Origin: Donghicola tyrosinivorans
GTDB taxonomy: Bacteria; Pseudomonadota; Alphaproteobacteria; Rhodobacterales; Rhodobacteraceae
Direction: 5' to 3'
Length of the DNA stretch: 64,000 bases
Assembly (NCBI RefSeq): GCF_003003355.1
Contig: NZ_PVTQ01000011.1
Span: forward strand, 1-64,000
Under the pieces are notes generated by a model. It saw only the letters and a list, made by a program, of their open reading frames with translations, searched no databases and had not been told where the DNA came from. Within the stretch, counting starts at the first letter, position 1, and each line of letters starts with the position of its first letter. This document shows, in pieces, positions 6,584 through 13,876 of this stretch. The position numbers and the translations under genes were made by a program.

Positions 6584-8239
6584 CTATCGGTTCGCACGTG
6601 CCAAGAGCGCGACGGCGACCAAACCGACGGCGCTGACCAGCAGCGCGGCAGGGGCCGCATCGCCGATATTCTCAAGGCTGGCCTGATCGTAAACCCGCGT
6701 TGCAAGGGTGCTGTAATTAAAGGGACGCAGCAGCAGTGTGGCGGGTAACTCTTTGACACAATCCACAAAAACCAGCAGCAAGGCCGAGCCGATAGACCCG
6801 CGCATCAGCGGCAAATAAATCTCATACAGCACTTTCAGCCGGTCCCGTCCCAGCGACCGCGCAGCCATCGGCAGGTTGGGGGCAACACGCTCCATCGCGG
6901 AATCAGCGGCCCCTTGGGCGATGGCGAAGAAACGCACCGAATAGGCCAGCACCAGCGCAAAGGCCGAGCCGGTCAGGATCAGGCCGATGTTATTGCCGGT
7001 CAGGGCCTCGACTGCGTCGGCCAGAAGGTGGTCACTTGCGGCCAGCGGGATCAGGATGCCGACCCCCAGCACCGCGCCGGGCGCAGCATAGCCGATGGTG
7101 GTCAGCGGCGCCAAAAGCTGCGGCAGGCGGCGGCCCGAAAGGCGCACGCCGTAGACCATGAATAGTGCAGCAACGACCGTTAGAACCGCCGCGATGCCGC
7201 CAACGGTCAAGGTGTTCCAGAACGCCTTCAACAGACCGCGGGCGACGAAGCCCTCCATATTTTCAAGCGCGTGTTCTCCGATCACCGTCACCGGAAGCAC
7301 AAAGCCGATCAGCACAGGCACCACGCAAAGGGCAGTTGCCAGCCAAGCCCGCACACCCGACAGCGGCAGGCGCTGGATCGGACGGTGCCGACGGGACAGC
7401 GCGTAAAAACGGACCTTCTTACGGCTGAGTTTCTCCATCGCGACCAGAAAGATCACAAGGCCAAGGATGACACAGGCGATCTGTGCCGCGCCACCCGCGT
7501 TGTTGCCTTGTAGCCAAACGGTAAAGATGCCCGTGGTCAGGGTCTGCACCGCGAAATAATCCATGGTACCGAAATCATTCACGGTCTCCATCATCACAAT
7601 CGCAGTGCCTGCGGCAATGGCCGGACGGGCCAGCGGCAGCCCCACGCGGACAAAGCGGGACCAGCCCCCTGCCCCCAATGACTGCGCCACCTCATGACCA
7701 CAGCCCGATTGTTCGCGGAAACCCGCGCGGGTCAGCAGGTAAACATATGGGTACATCGAGGCCGCCAGAACGATCACCGCAGCGCCTTGGCTGCGCACCT
7801 CGGGGAACCAGTAATCCCGGGCCGTTTGCCAGCCGAAGGTGCTGCGCAAGGCGGTCTGGAGCGGACCTGCATATTCCAGAAAATCCACCAGTGCATAGGC
7901 CCCGATATAGGCAGGGATCGCCAGCGGCGTCAGCAGCGCCCATTCAAGCCAGCGCACACCGGGAAAGCTGTGACGCACCACCAGCCATGCCGCACCCGTC
8001 CCGACCATCGCAGCCAATAGGCCGGTACTGAACATCATCACCAGCGTCGTGCCGAAATAGCGCGGCAAGGTGGTGGACAGCAGATGGGGCCAGATATTTT
8101 CAGTGGGATTGAAAGCGATCAGCAGAACCGAGACGATCGGGGCCAGCACAAGGCCCGCGATCACGATTGCGCCCACGGACCACGGGTCAGGCAACGACCA
8201 GCTTTTGCGATGAGGTTTGGCGGATGTGAAATCAGTCAT
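6584..8239 (-). CDS. Iron(III)-type ABC transporter permease (two fused permease halves)
   Basis: The 551-residue inner-membrane protein has about 12 predicted helices in two homologous halves, each with a BPD_transp_1 loop. The second half has the well-kept VKELPATLLLRPFN segment typical of FbpB/SfuB-type ferric iron permeases. The first half has an EAA-like loop around AQSLGAGGWSR. Partner genes for the periplasmic binding protein and the ATPase are not adjacent: the neighbours are a tRNA and a divergent unknown gene. Thiamine-type permeases are related, so the substrate is likely but not certain to be Fe(III). Confidence 0.85.
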   Translation of the reverse strand: MTDFTSAKPHRKSWSLPDPWSVGAIVIAGLVLAPIVSVLLIAFNPTENIWPHLLSTTLPRYFGTTLVMMFSTGLLAAMVGTGAAWLVVRHSFPGVRWLEWALLTPLAIPAYIGAYALVDFLEYAGPLQTALRSTFGWQTARDYWFPEVRSQGAAVIVLAASMYPYVYLLTRAGFREQSGCGHEVAQSLGAGGWSRFVRVGLPLARPAIAAGTAIVMMETVNDFGTMDYFAVQTLTTGIFTVWLQGNNAGGAAQIACVILGLVIFLVAMEKLSRKKVRFYALSRRHRPIQRLPLSGVRAWLATALCVVPVLIGFVLPVTVIGEHALENMEGFVARGLLKAFWNTLTVGGIAAVLTVVAALFMVYGVRLSGRRLPQLLAPLTTIGYAAPGAVLGVGILIPLAASDHLLADAVEALTGNNIGLILTGSAFALVLAYSVRFFAIAQGAADSAMERVAPNLPMAARSLGRDRLKVLYEIYLPLMRGSIGSALLLVFVDCVKELPATLLLRPFNYSTLATRVYDQASLENIGDAAPAALLVSAVGLVAVALLARANR

Positions 8240-8331
8240 AACAGCCTCCTGCCCGAATGCGGTTTAACTGTCCATAAATTAGAATATAATTAATACCAAT
8301 CGGGACCACTCGAAAAAGTTAGGCAGAGCAG

Positions 8332-9225
8332 ATGCAGATTGCACTTCATATCGGCGCACATAGCACAGATCACGAACAACTGATCCAGACGCTTGCCAAG
8401 AACGGGCCGCAATTGGGCTTTGAGGGGATCGCGGTGCCTGCGCCGAATGCCTATCGCAAGCCGATGCAGGATCTGCTGATGTCCTCGATGAAGGGCGAGT
8501 CCACCGACAGCGCCGTGCGCAAGACGATGCTGGACGCCATCGGCTTTGGCGGCAGCGCCACGCGGGCGCTTTTGTCTCATGAGAACCTGCTGGGTCGTCA
8601 GCACCGGATTTTCGAGAAGGGCAAGATGTATCCCGTCGCGCCGCGCCGTCTGGCTGACCTGATGTCCCTGCTGCCGGTGACCGAGCTTCAGGTCTATATG
8701 GCCATCCGCAATCCGGTTCTGTTCGTGGCCGACAGCTATCCGCAGGCCAATGCTCCCAGCTTTGCCGAATTCATGGACGGTGTACGCTTTGCCGATATCC
8801 GCTGGTCCGACATGATCGAACAGATGGCCGCGGCAGTGCCCCAAGCCGACTTTACCGTCTGGTGCCATGAGGACACTCCGCTGATCTGGGGCGATATACT
8901 GCGGGACATGGCGGGCGTTGCCTCAGATTTCGCCCTGAATGGCGAATTCAACGGCTTGAAAGAGATCATGACCGAAGAAGGGTTCCGCCGGATGACCGCC
9001 TACATCCAGCAGCACAGCCCCCAAACGCCCCAGCAGAGACAGCGGATCATCAGCGCGTTTCTGGACAAATTCGCCCTGCCCGACGCGCTGGAACAAGAGA
9101 TCGAGCTGCCCAATCTGGACGATCCCGCGATTGAACGTCTGACCGCCCAGTATGAGGCCGACCTGGACAAAATCGCCGCCCTGCCAGGCGTACGGCTGAT
9201 CCAGCCAGCGTTCCAGAAAAGCTAA
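8332..9225 (+). CDS. Degenerate sulfotransferase-like protein
   Basis: The 297-residue soluble protein begins QIALHIGAHSTDHEQLIQTL, which follows the pattern of Rhodobacterales sulfotransferase-like proteins (LHIGAHKTGTT at the PAPS-binding loop). Here the phosphate-binding KTGTT is replaced by STDHE, so a normal PAPS-dependent reaction is doubtful. The rest (a second conserved MAIRNPVLF-type segment around residue 125, similar to the 3'-phosphate site) keeps the family shape. It stands alone, divergent from the iron permease, and ends at a shared terminator. Confidence 0.55.
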   Translation: MQIALHIGAHSTDHEQLIQTLAKNGPQLGFEGIAVPAPNAYRKPMQDLLMSSMKGESTDSAVRKTMLDAIGFGGSATRALLSHENLLGRQHRIFEKGKMYPVAPRRLADLMSLLPVTELQVYMAIRNPVLFVADSYPQANAPSFAEFMDGVRFADIRWSDMIEQMAAAVPQADFTVWCHEDTPLIWGDILRDMAGVASDFALNGEFNGLKEIMTEEGFRRMTAYIQQHSPQTPQQRQRIISAFLDKFALPDALEQEIELPNLDDPAIERLTAQYEADLDKIAALPGVRLIQPAFQKS

Positions 9226-9252
9226 AGAAACGCACTGAGAAACAGCGGGCAA

Positions 9253-9283
9253 TAAAAAAGGCGGATGCCGCAGCACCCGCCTT
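9253..9283 (-). terminator. Intrinsic terminator between convergent genes
   Basis: AAGGCGG (9258-9264) pairs with CCGCCTT (9277-9283), with an inner TGC/GCA extension. The A-run at 9253-9259 gives a T-run for minus-strand transcripts, so it mainly ends gapR and may also stop the plus-strand gene. Confidence 0.85.
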
Positions 9284-9307
9284 CTGATCTGTCGCGGCAA
9301 GCGCGCC

Positions 9308-9586
9308 TTAGCTCATGCCAAGCGCTTCTTTGTACATTTCAAGAATCGCTTCTTCTTCCGCGATGTCATCACGGTCGCGCTTGCGCAGAGAGATTATCTT
9401 GCGCATCACCTTCACGTCGTAGCCACGGGCTTTGGCCTCGGCCATCACCTCTTTTTGCTGGTCGGCGAGGTCTTTCTTTTCGATGTCCAGACGCTCGAAA
9501 CGCTCGATGAACTGGCGCAGCTCGTCCGCGGTCACGCGGTAGGTGGCATCAGCGGCGCTGACTGCGCTTTCGGGGATATCACTCAT
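9308..9586 (-). CDS. gapR: GapR-like nucleoid-associated protein (DUF2312)
   Basis: The 92-residue protein matches the DUF2312/UPF0335 family, known from Caulobacter GapR, which binds overtwisted AT-rich DNA ahead of replication forks and RNA polymerase. The signature is a long amphipathic helix (TADELRQFIERFERL) followed by KARGYDVKVMRKII and a short acidic C-terminal helix. The start at 9586 is preceded by AGGAG; upstream in-frame codons lack the family sequence. Present in nearly all alphaproteobacteria. Confidence 0.92.
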   Translation of the reverse strand: MSDIPESAVSAADATYRVTADELRQFIERFERLDIEKKDLADQQKEVMAEAKARGYDVKVMRKIISLRKRDRDDIAEEEAILEMYKEALGMS

Positions 9587-9705
9587 GAGGGCTCCTCGGA
9601 ATTGGGTTGCAAAGGGGATAGACCGCCGCAGGGGGCGGTGCAAGGGCTGGACGTAAGCGGCGGCATCATTTACCGCTGCGCCCAAGCAATGCAAGGAGTG
9701 TAGCG

Positions 9706-9921
9706 ATGAGCTGGCTGATCTGGGGCGGTGCCCTGCTGTCTGTACTGGGCCTGTGCGGGATCCTCTGGTCGATCGTGACGGTCTGGCGGGCGAAAAAGGC
9801 GAACCTGCCCGATGAGGAAATGCGCGAACGTATCCGCAAAGTGATGCCGGTGAACATGGGCGCCCTCTTTGTATCGGTCATCGGCCTGATGAGCGTGATC
9901 ATGGGCATTTCCCTGTCCTGA
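9706..9921 (+). CDS. Small two-helix membrane protein, unknown
   Basis: The 71-residue protein has two hydrophobic segments (about residues 4-25 and 51-70) joined by a charged loop (RAKKANLPDEEMRERIRKV), so it is a hairpin inner-membrane protein. AAGGAG lies seven or eight bases before the ATG. It has its own gap upstream and a terminator downstream, so it is probably monocistronic. I do not recognise a named family. Confidence 0.75.
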   Translation: MSWLIWGGALLSVLGLCGILWSIVTVWRAKKANLPDEEMRERIRKVMPVNMGALFVSVIGLMSVIMGISLS

Positions 9922-9963
9922 TCCTATCGCTTCGCTGTATCGCCAGTACCAACGGTATCAACG

Positions 9964-9994
9964 AAAAAGGCGCACCCGAACCGGTGCGCCTTTT
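9964..9994. terminator. Bidirectional intrinsic terminator
   Basis: GGCGCACC (9969-9976) pairs with GGTGCGCC (9983-9990), flanked by AAAAA and TTTT. It separates the convergent genes ending at 9921 and 10043. Confidence 0.9.
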
Positions 9995-10042
9995 CTATTG
10001 GGTCATGCCTTCCGCGATCCGGCCCGAAGCCGCTACGCGGCC

Positions 10043-10246
10043 TTAGACAGGCATATTGTCCATTTCAGCCTCGGTGGCTTCGTCTTCCATCTCTTCCAGC
10101 GTGGTCCGCAGGTTGATGGAAACCTCCATACCCCGCGCCGAGATATCCGCAGTCAGTTTGCGAAGCTCTGCCAGCAGTTCGTAACGGTTCTCGCCGGCAG
10201 CGTTGATACGTGCCAGCAGGTCGGCTTTTCTACGGTTCAGTTCCAT
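10043..10246 (-). CDS. Small coiled-coil protein, unknown
   Basis: The 67-residue protein is highly charged and helical (MELNRRKADLLARINAAGEN), with an acidic C-terminus, and no membrane segment. The start at 10246 is chosen because GGGAGG lies seven bases upstream on the minus strand. It resembles short DNA- or RNA-associated helical proteins, but no family is recognised. Confidence 0.7.
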   Translation of the reverse strand: MELNRRKADLLARINAAGENRYELLAELRKLTADISARGMEVSINLRTTLEEMEDEATEAEMDNMPV

Positions 10247-10690
10247 CGCATTTCCTCCCAAGCGCATATCGCGCCATGACCTTCTCACAAGCGGTTAAAC
10301 CCGCTCAGGTTCGGTTGCAGTTTTGCACGTCTACGACGATGCCGGTTGACGCATGTCAGGACAGCACGAACACAAACATTTAACTGCAAACCAAGTGGCG
10401 CCTCTCCCTTTGCACCAATGTCACCTCTGCCACGCAAGCGTCAGAGATTTGTGACACCTAGACTGTTTCGTCAGCACTTTCATGCGTCAACCCGCCACAG
10501 CAGCTGGTACCGGTACAAAAAAGCGACATGCACGTCTTGAGTGCAAAAGCGCCGACTCATTCATCAAATATCGGAACAATACTACGAAAGATCGCCGGAA
10601 CGTACATTGATACGGATCAAATCTTTTACCCCCTTGCAAGCCATATTCAAGTTTCTATATATGTAGGGAAACGAAACCGGAGGACTCACC
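10247..10690. other. Long non-coding gap between divergent genes
   Basis: No convincing coding frame is seen in these 444 bases. The left part holds the upstream region of the small gene ending at 10043. The right part holds the promoter of the persulfide operon. The middle (10340-10560) has a lower G+C content than its surroundings and no repeat or RNA fold I can support. Confidence 0.6.
10634..10663 (+). promoter_or_regulatory. Candidate sigma70-like promoter with an operator-like dyad
   Basis: TTGCAA (10634-10639) and TATATA (10656-10661) are spaced by 16 bases, a plausible -35/-10 pair 30 bases before the gene at 10691. CATAT (10642-10646) and ATATG (10659-10663) form an inverted repeat across the core promoter, where a repressor of the BigR/SqrR/SoxR type could act. 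Confidence 0.45.
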
Positions 10691-11554
10691 ATGCACCCCG
10701 TCGTAAAAGCATTTTTTGATCAAGCCACCAATACCATCTCGTATGTGGTCCGTGATCCTCAGGGCAGCTCTTGCGCCATTGTCGATAGTGTTCTGGACTT
10801 CGACTACGCGTCGGGCCGCACGGACACCCGCTCGGCAGACGCCATCATCAACTACGTCAAAACCGAAGGTCTGAATGTTGAATGGCTGCTGGAAAGCCAT
10901 GTTCACGCAGACCACCTGTCGGCAGCGCCCTACATCCAGCGTGAAGTTGGCGGCAAGATCGGCATCGGCGACCGGATCACCGTGGTGCAGGACACCTTCG
11001 GCAAGGTCTTCAACGAAGGGACCGAGTTCCAGCGTGATGGCAGCCAATTCGACAAACTGTTCCAGGAAGGCGACAGTTTCCACATCGGCCAACTGCGCGG
11101 CGACGTTCTGCACACACCCGGCCACACACCTGCCTGTCTGACCTATGTGATCGGCGACGCGGCCTTTGTTGGCGACACACTGTTCATGCCTGACTTCGGC
11201 ACCGCACGTTGTGACTTCCCCGGTGGCTCGTCGGAAACGCTCTATGCCTCGATCCAGAAAATCCTGGCCCTGCCCGATGAAACCCGCATCTTCGTGGGTC
11301 ACGATTACAAAGCACCGGGCCGTGATGAATATGCATGGGAAACCACCGTTGGCGCACAGAAGCGCATGAACATCCACGTGGGTGAAGGCAAAGCGAAAGA
11401 GGACTTCGTCCGTATGCGCAACGAGCGTGACGCGACCCTTGATATGCCCAAGCTGATCATCCCCTCGCTTCAGGTGAACATGCGGGCGGGCAACATGCCC
11501 GAGCCCGATGAAAAAGGCGACGTGTTCCTGAAGGTTCCCGTCAACAAGATTTAA
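10691..11554 (+). CDS. Persulfide dioxygenase-like metallo-beta-lactamase fold protein (ETHE1/Blh type)
   Basis: The 287-residue cytoplasmic protein probably oxidises glutathione persulfide to sulfite. It has the metallo-beta-lactamase motif HVHADH at about residues 70-75, a later HTPGHTP histidine, the D in FVGDTLF, and the final VGHDY histidine. These are the non-heme iron ligands and second-shell sites in ETHE1. A clear GGAGG precedes the ATG. It leads an operon with two YeeE/YedE proteins and a DUF442 protein. In Blh proteins of Agrobacterium and Xylella the DUF442 domain is fused to this enzyme; here they are separate genes. Confidence 0.88.
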   Translation: MHPVVKAFFDQATNTISYVVRDPQGSSCAIVDSVLDFDYASGRTDTRSADAIINYVKTEGLNVEWLLESHVHADHLSAAPYIQREVGGKIGIGDRITVVQDTFGKVFNEGTEFQRDGSQFDKLFQEGDSFHIGQLRGDVLHTPGHTPACLTYVIGDAAFVGDTLFMPDFGTARCDFPGGSSETLYASIQKILALPDETRIFVGHDYKAPGRDEYAWETTVGAQKRMNIHVGEGKAKEDFVRMRNERDATLDMPKLIIPSLQVNMRAGNMPEPDEKGDVFLKVPVNKI

Positions 11555-11617
11555 TCAGTACCAGCTCCGGCAGAGCCGCGAACTCTCTGCCGGACGTTCA
11601 GGACAATAGGAAACGCA

Positions 11618-12043
11618 ATGGAACAAGACTGGATTATGGGTCTGCTTGGCGGACTACTGATCGGGCTGGCAGGGGCTGTCTTCCTGCTTGGCAACGGCCG
11701 CGTCATGGGCGCGAGCGGGATCATCGGCGGATTGGTCGATGGGTCGGGCATGAGCAACAAATGGGAGCGGATTTCGTTCCTTGTGGGCTTGATGGTCGTC
11801 CCGCTGGCACTGCTGCCGGTATATGAAAAAGTGGACACCCACCTGACCAGCAACCTCTGGGTCATCGTCGCCGCTGGCGTTCTGGTGGGCGTCGGGACCC
11901 GTCTGGCCAATGGCTGCACCTCGGGTCACGGGGTTTGCGGGATCTCTCGCCTATCGCTGCGCGGCATTGTCGCAACGGTCATGTATATTCTGGCGGGCGG
12001 TCTGACCGTTGTCTTCTTCCGCCACCTGCTGGGAGTGATCTGA
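11618..12043 (+). CDS. YeeE/YedE-family sulfur transport membrane protein, first subunit
   Basis: The 141-residue protein has four or so hydrophobic helices and the family motif NGCTSGHGVCG (residues about 102-112), whose cysteines mark YeeE/YedE (DUF395) proteins that move reduced sulfur compounds such as thiosulfate or persulfide across the membrane. It is half the length of full YeeE; the second half is the next gene, with which it shares a TGATG overlap. Genomic pairing with persulfide dioxygenase supports sulfur transport. Confidence 0.88.
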   Translation: MEQDWIMGLLGGLLIGLAGAVFLLGNGRVMGASGIIGGLVDGSGMSNKWERISFLVGLMVVPLALLPVYEKVDTHLTSNLWVIVAAGVLVGVGTRLANGCTSGHGVCGISRLSLRGIVATVMYILAGGLTVVFFRHLLGVI

Positions 12044-12474
12044 TGCGCAACGTATACGCTCTGATTTCCGGTGGCCTCTTTGGCCTTGGTCTGTGGATTT
12101 CCGGCATGATTGACACCACCAAGGTGCAAGGCTGGCTGGATGTCTTTGGCGACTGGGACCCGACTCTGGCCTTCGTGATGGGCGGGGCAATCGTCCCTAT
12201 GGCCATCGCATGGCAACTGACCCGAGGCCGCAAGCCGCTGGTTGGCGGTAACTTCCCCGAAGCGCCCGCGCCCCGTCTGGGCCGCAATCTGGTACTGGGG
12301 TCGGTGCTGTTCGGCATGGGTTGGGGTCTGGCCGGTCTGTGCCCCGGCCCCGCAATGGCTGCCGTTGGTCTGAACGGTCTGGGCGGTCTGGTTTTCATCG
12401 CCGCAATGGCCGCTGGCATGTTTGCTGCGCCCGCCGTGCGTACAACACTAGACCGAGCCGTTCCGGCAGAGTAA
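12043..12474 (+). CDS. YeeE/YedE-family sulfur transport membrane protein, second subunit
   Basis: The 143-residue protein has four hydrophobic stretches and the other half of the YeeE motif set, LAGLCPGPA (about residues 100-108), with one conserved cysteine. The start codon overlaps the previous stop by one base, so the two halves are translated together and likely form one two-subunit channel. Together they equal one full-length YeeE protein. Confidence 0.87.
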   Translation: MRNVYALISGGLFGLGLWISGMIDTTKVQGWLDVFGDWDPTLAFVMGGAIVPMAIAWQLTRGRKPLVGGNFPEAPAPRLGRNLVLGSVLFGMGWGLAGLCPGPAMAAVGLNGLGGLVFIAAMAAGMFAAPAVRTTLDRAVPAE

Positions 12475-12483
12475 ACGCAAAGC

Positions 12484-12909
12484 ATGGATATCCGTGTTTT
12501 GACCCCCACATACTCGGTCTCGCCGCAGATCACCCCCGAAGACATCCCCGCAATCGCGGCGGCTGGCTATAAGGTGGTGATCTGTAACCGGCCTGACGCC
12601 GAGAACCCGCCGCAGCTTTGGGCCGAAGAGGTCGGTAAAGCCGCAGCAGATGCAGGTCTGGAATTTTACGTCCACCCTGTCACGCATAGCACCATGACCC
12701 CGCAGGTCATCGCGCACCAAAAAGAGATCATGGACAACGCCGCTGGCCCCGTTCTGGCCTACTGCGCGTCGGGAACCCGCTGTTCGGTCGTCTGGAGCTT
12801 TGCCATGGCAAAGGAACTGTCCGCTGACGACATCATCGCGACCACCGAACGCGCGGGTTACGCCTTGGGTCAATTGCGTCCGCAGATTGAAGTGCTGGCA
12901 AGCAGCTAA
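12484..12909 (+). CDS. DUF442 (TIGR01244) sulfurtransferase/phosphatase-like protein
   Basis: The 141-residue protein has the N-terminal domain of Blh proteins. The loop CASGTRC (about residues 97-103) has a C-x4-R spacing as in rhodaneses, not the C-x5-R of tyrosine phosphatases, so a persulfide-carrying cysteine is plausible. It closes the operon, nine bases after the YedE-like gene. In other bacteria it is fused to the dioxygenase encoded at the front of this operon, so both proteins likely act on the same substrate. Confidence 0.85.
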   Translation: MDIRVLTPTYSVSPQITPEDIPAIAAAGYKVVICNRPDAENPPQLWAEEVGKAAADAGLEFYVHPVTHSTMTPQVIAHQKEIMDNAAGPVLAYCASGTRCSVVWSFAMAKELSADDIIATTERAGYALGQLRPQIEVLASS

Positions 12910-12928
12910 TCCCTGCCCATGCACCAAG

Positions 12929-13807
12929 TTATACGGGGCTTCCTTCAATGGAGGCCCCGTTTTCGTTTTCCACCGGCAACGCTGGCGCAGGTTCTGCCTT
13001 TTGCCCGTCGGTGAACTTGAAGGCCCGCCGCCCGCCAAAGCGGCCCAGTTTGCCAATCCCGACCTTTTCGCCGTTGCTGATGCGCAGTTGCGCACGCTCC
13101 AACGCCTCCATCGGGATGGTCAGTTCGTCCCCGACCGACAACGCCTCAACCCGCTGCAAGGGCATCCGGTATTCTTCAAGGACAACCTGCAAGGATACCT
13201 GCGCCGCGCTGACATTCTCGGACAAAGCCGCGCGCCATTCAGCAGGGTCCATGACCTCTGACGCCTCATCAGGCATGGGCGGCGGCATGATCAGGCGGAC
13301 CTTTCCCGAGTGATCTGCCCCAAGCTTCAATTCGCTCCAGTATTCGTCCAGCGCCCCTTCCGGCATCACCCGCGCGAAATGGGCCGGTGCCAGCAACGCC
13401 CCGAAGCGCAGACGTTCAAAGCCCTGATCCGCCTCGGCCATGTCATCCAGCACCCGATTGACCAGCGGCTCTAGCAAAGCCGCATCCGTGGCTGTCGGCA
13501 TTCGCGGCGCAACCGAAGCCGCTGTCAGCATCCCGAAGGTCAGCAATTGCACCATGCCCGCGCTAAGAAGCGGTGGCACCAACAACGCCCCCGTCCGCCC
13601 GTCGGCCGCGTCCAGCAGCAAGATCAGCGTGCCCGCCTCAAGATTATCGGGGATCAAACGTGCGGCCACCTGCCCCCGCCCCGAGGCCATCACCCGCACC
13701 GGATGATCAAGCCCCGCGCCAAAGGCCACCTCACAGCTACGGGCGAACCGCTGCTGCGGTTCGGGTCGCCCGCCATTCGCCATTGATCTCAGAATCGAGT
13801 CGCCCAT
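12929..13807 (-). CDS. FliM/FliN-family flagellar motor switch-like protein (orphan)
   Basis: The 292-residue protein has a C-terminal SpoA (FliN/FliM) domain, from about residue 205 (LEEYRMPLQRVEALSVGDEL) to the end of GRFGGRRAFKF. An N-terminal half has FliM-like character and includes an LGADHSGKVRL segment. FliM binds CheY-P and controls rotor direction. No other flagellar gene is near, so it may be a second, divergent FliM copy. AGGGGG precedes the ATG at 13807. The 3' end overlaps the terminator of the convergent persulfide operon. Confidence 0.8.
   Translation of the reverse strand: MGDSILRSMANGGRPEPQQRFARSCEVAFGAGLDHPVRVMASGRGQVAARLIPDNLEAGTLILLLDAADGRTGALLVPPLLSAGMVQLLTFGMLTAASVAPRMPTATDAALLEPLVNRVLDDMAEADQGFERLRFGALLAPAHFARVMPEGALDEYWSELKLGADHSGKVRLIMPPPMPDEASEVMDPAEWRAALSENVSAAQVSLQVVLEEYRMPLQRVEALSVGDELTIPMEALERAQLRISNGEKVGIGKLGRFGGRRAFKFTDGQKAEPAPALPVENENGASIEGSPV
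12933..12965 (+). terminator. Terminator of the persulfide operon
   Basis: ACGGGGC (12933-12939) pairs with GCCCCGT (12954-12960), with an inner TCC/GGA extension and TTT after the stem. It lies inside the last codons of the convergent FliM-like gene. Confidence 0.7.
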
Positions 13808-13876
13808 TCGGCCCCCTGTGATCCAAATCTTCTGACAGGGCTAAGGCACCAAGGTTATCAAAGGGTTTCTACGCGC

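Noticed and set aside
8265-8305. Fur or Irr box between the iron permease and the sulfotransferase-like gene
   Set aside because: The region is AT-rich with a loose dyad, but it does not fit either consensus well enough to claim.
12773-12793. Protein tyrosine phosphatase motif in the DUF442 protein
   Set aside because: The loop spacing is C-x4-R, which is rhodanese-like, and the phosphatase signature C-x5-R is not met.
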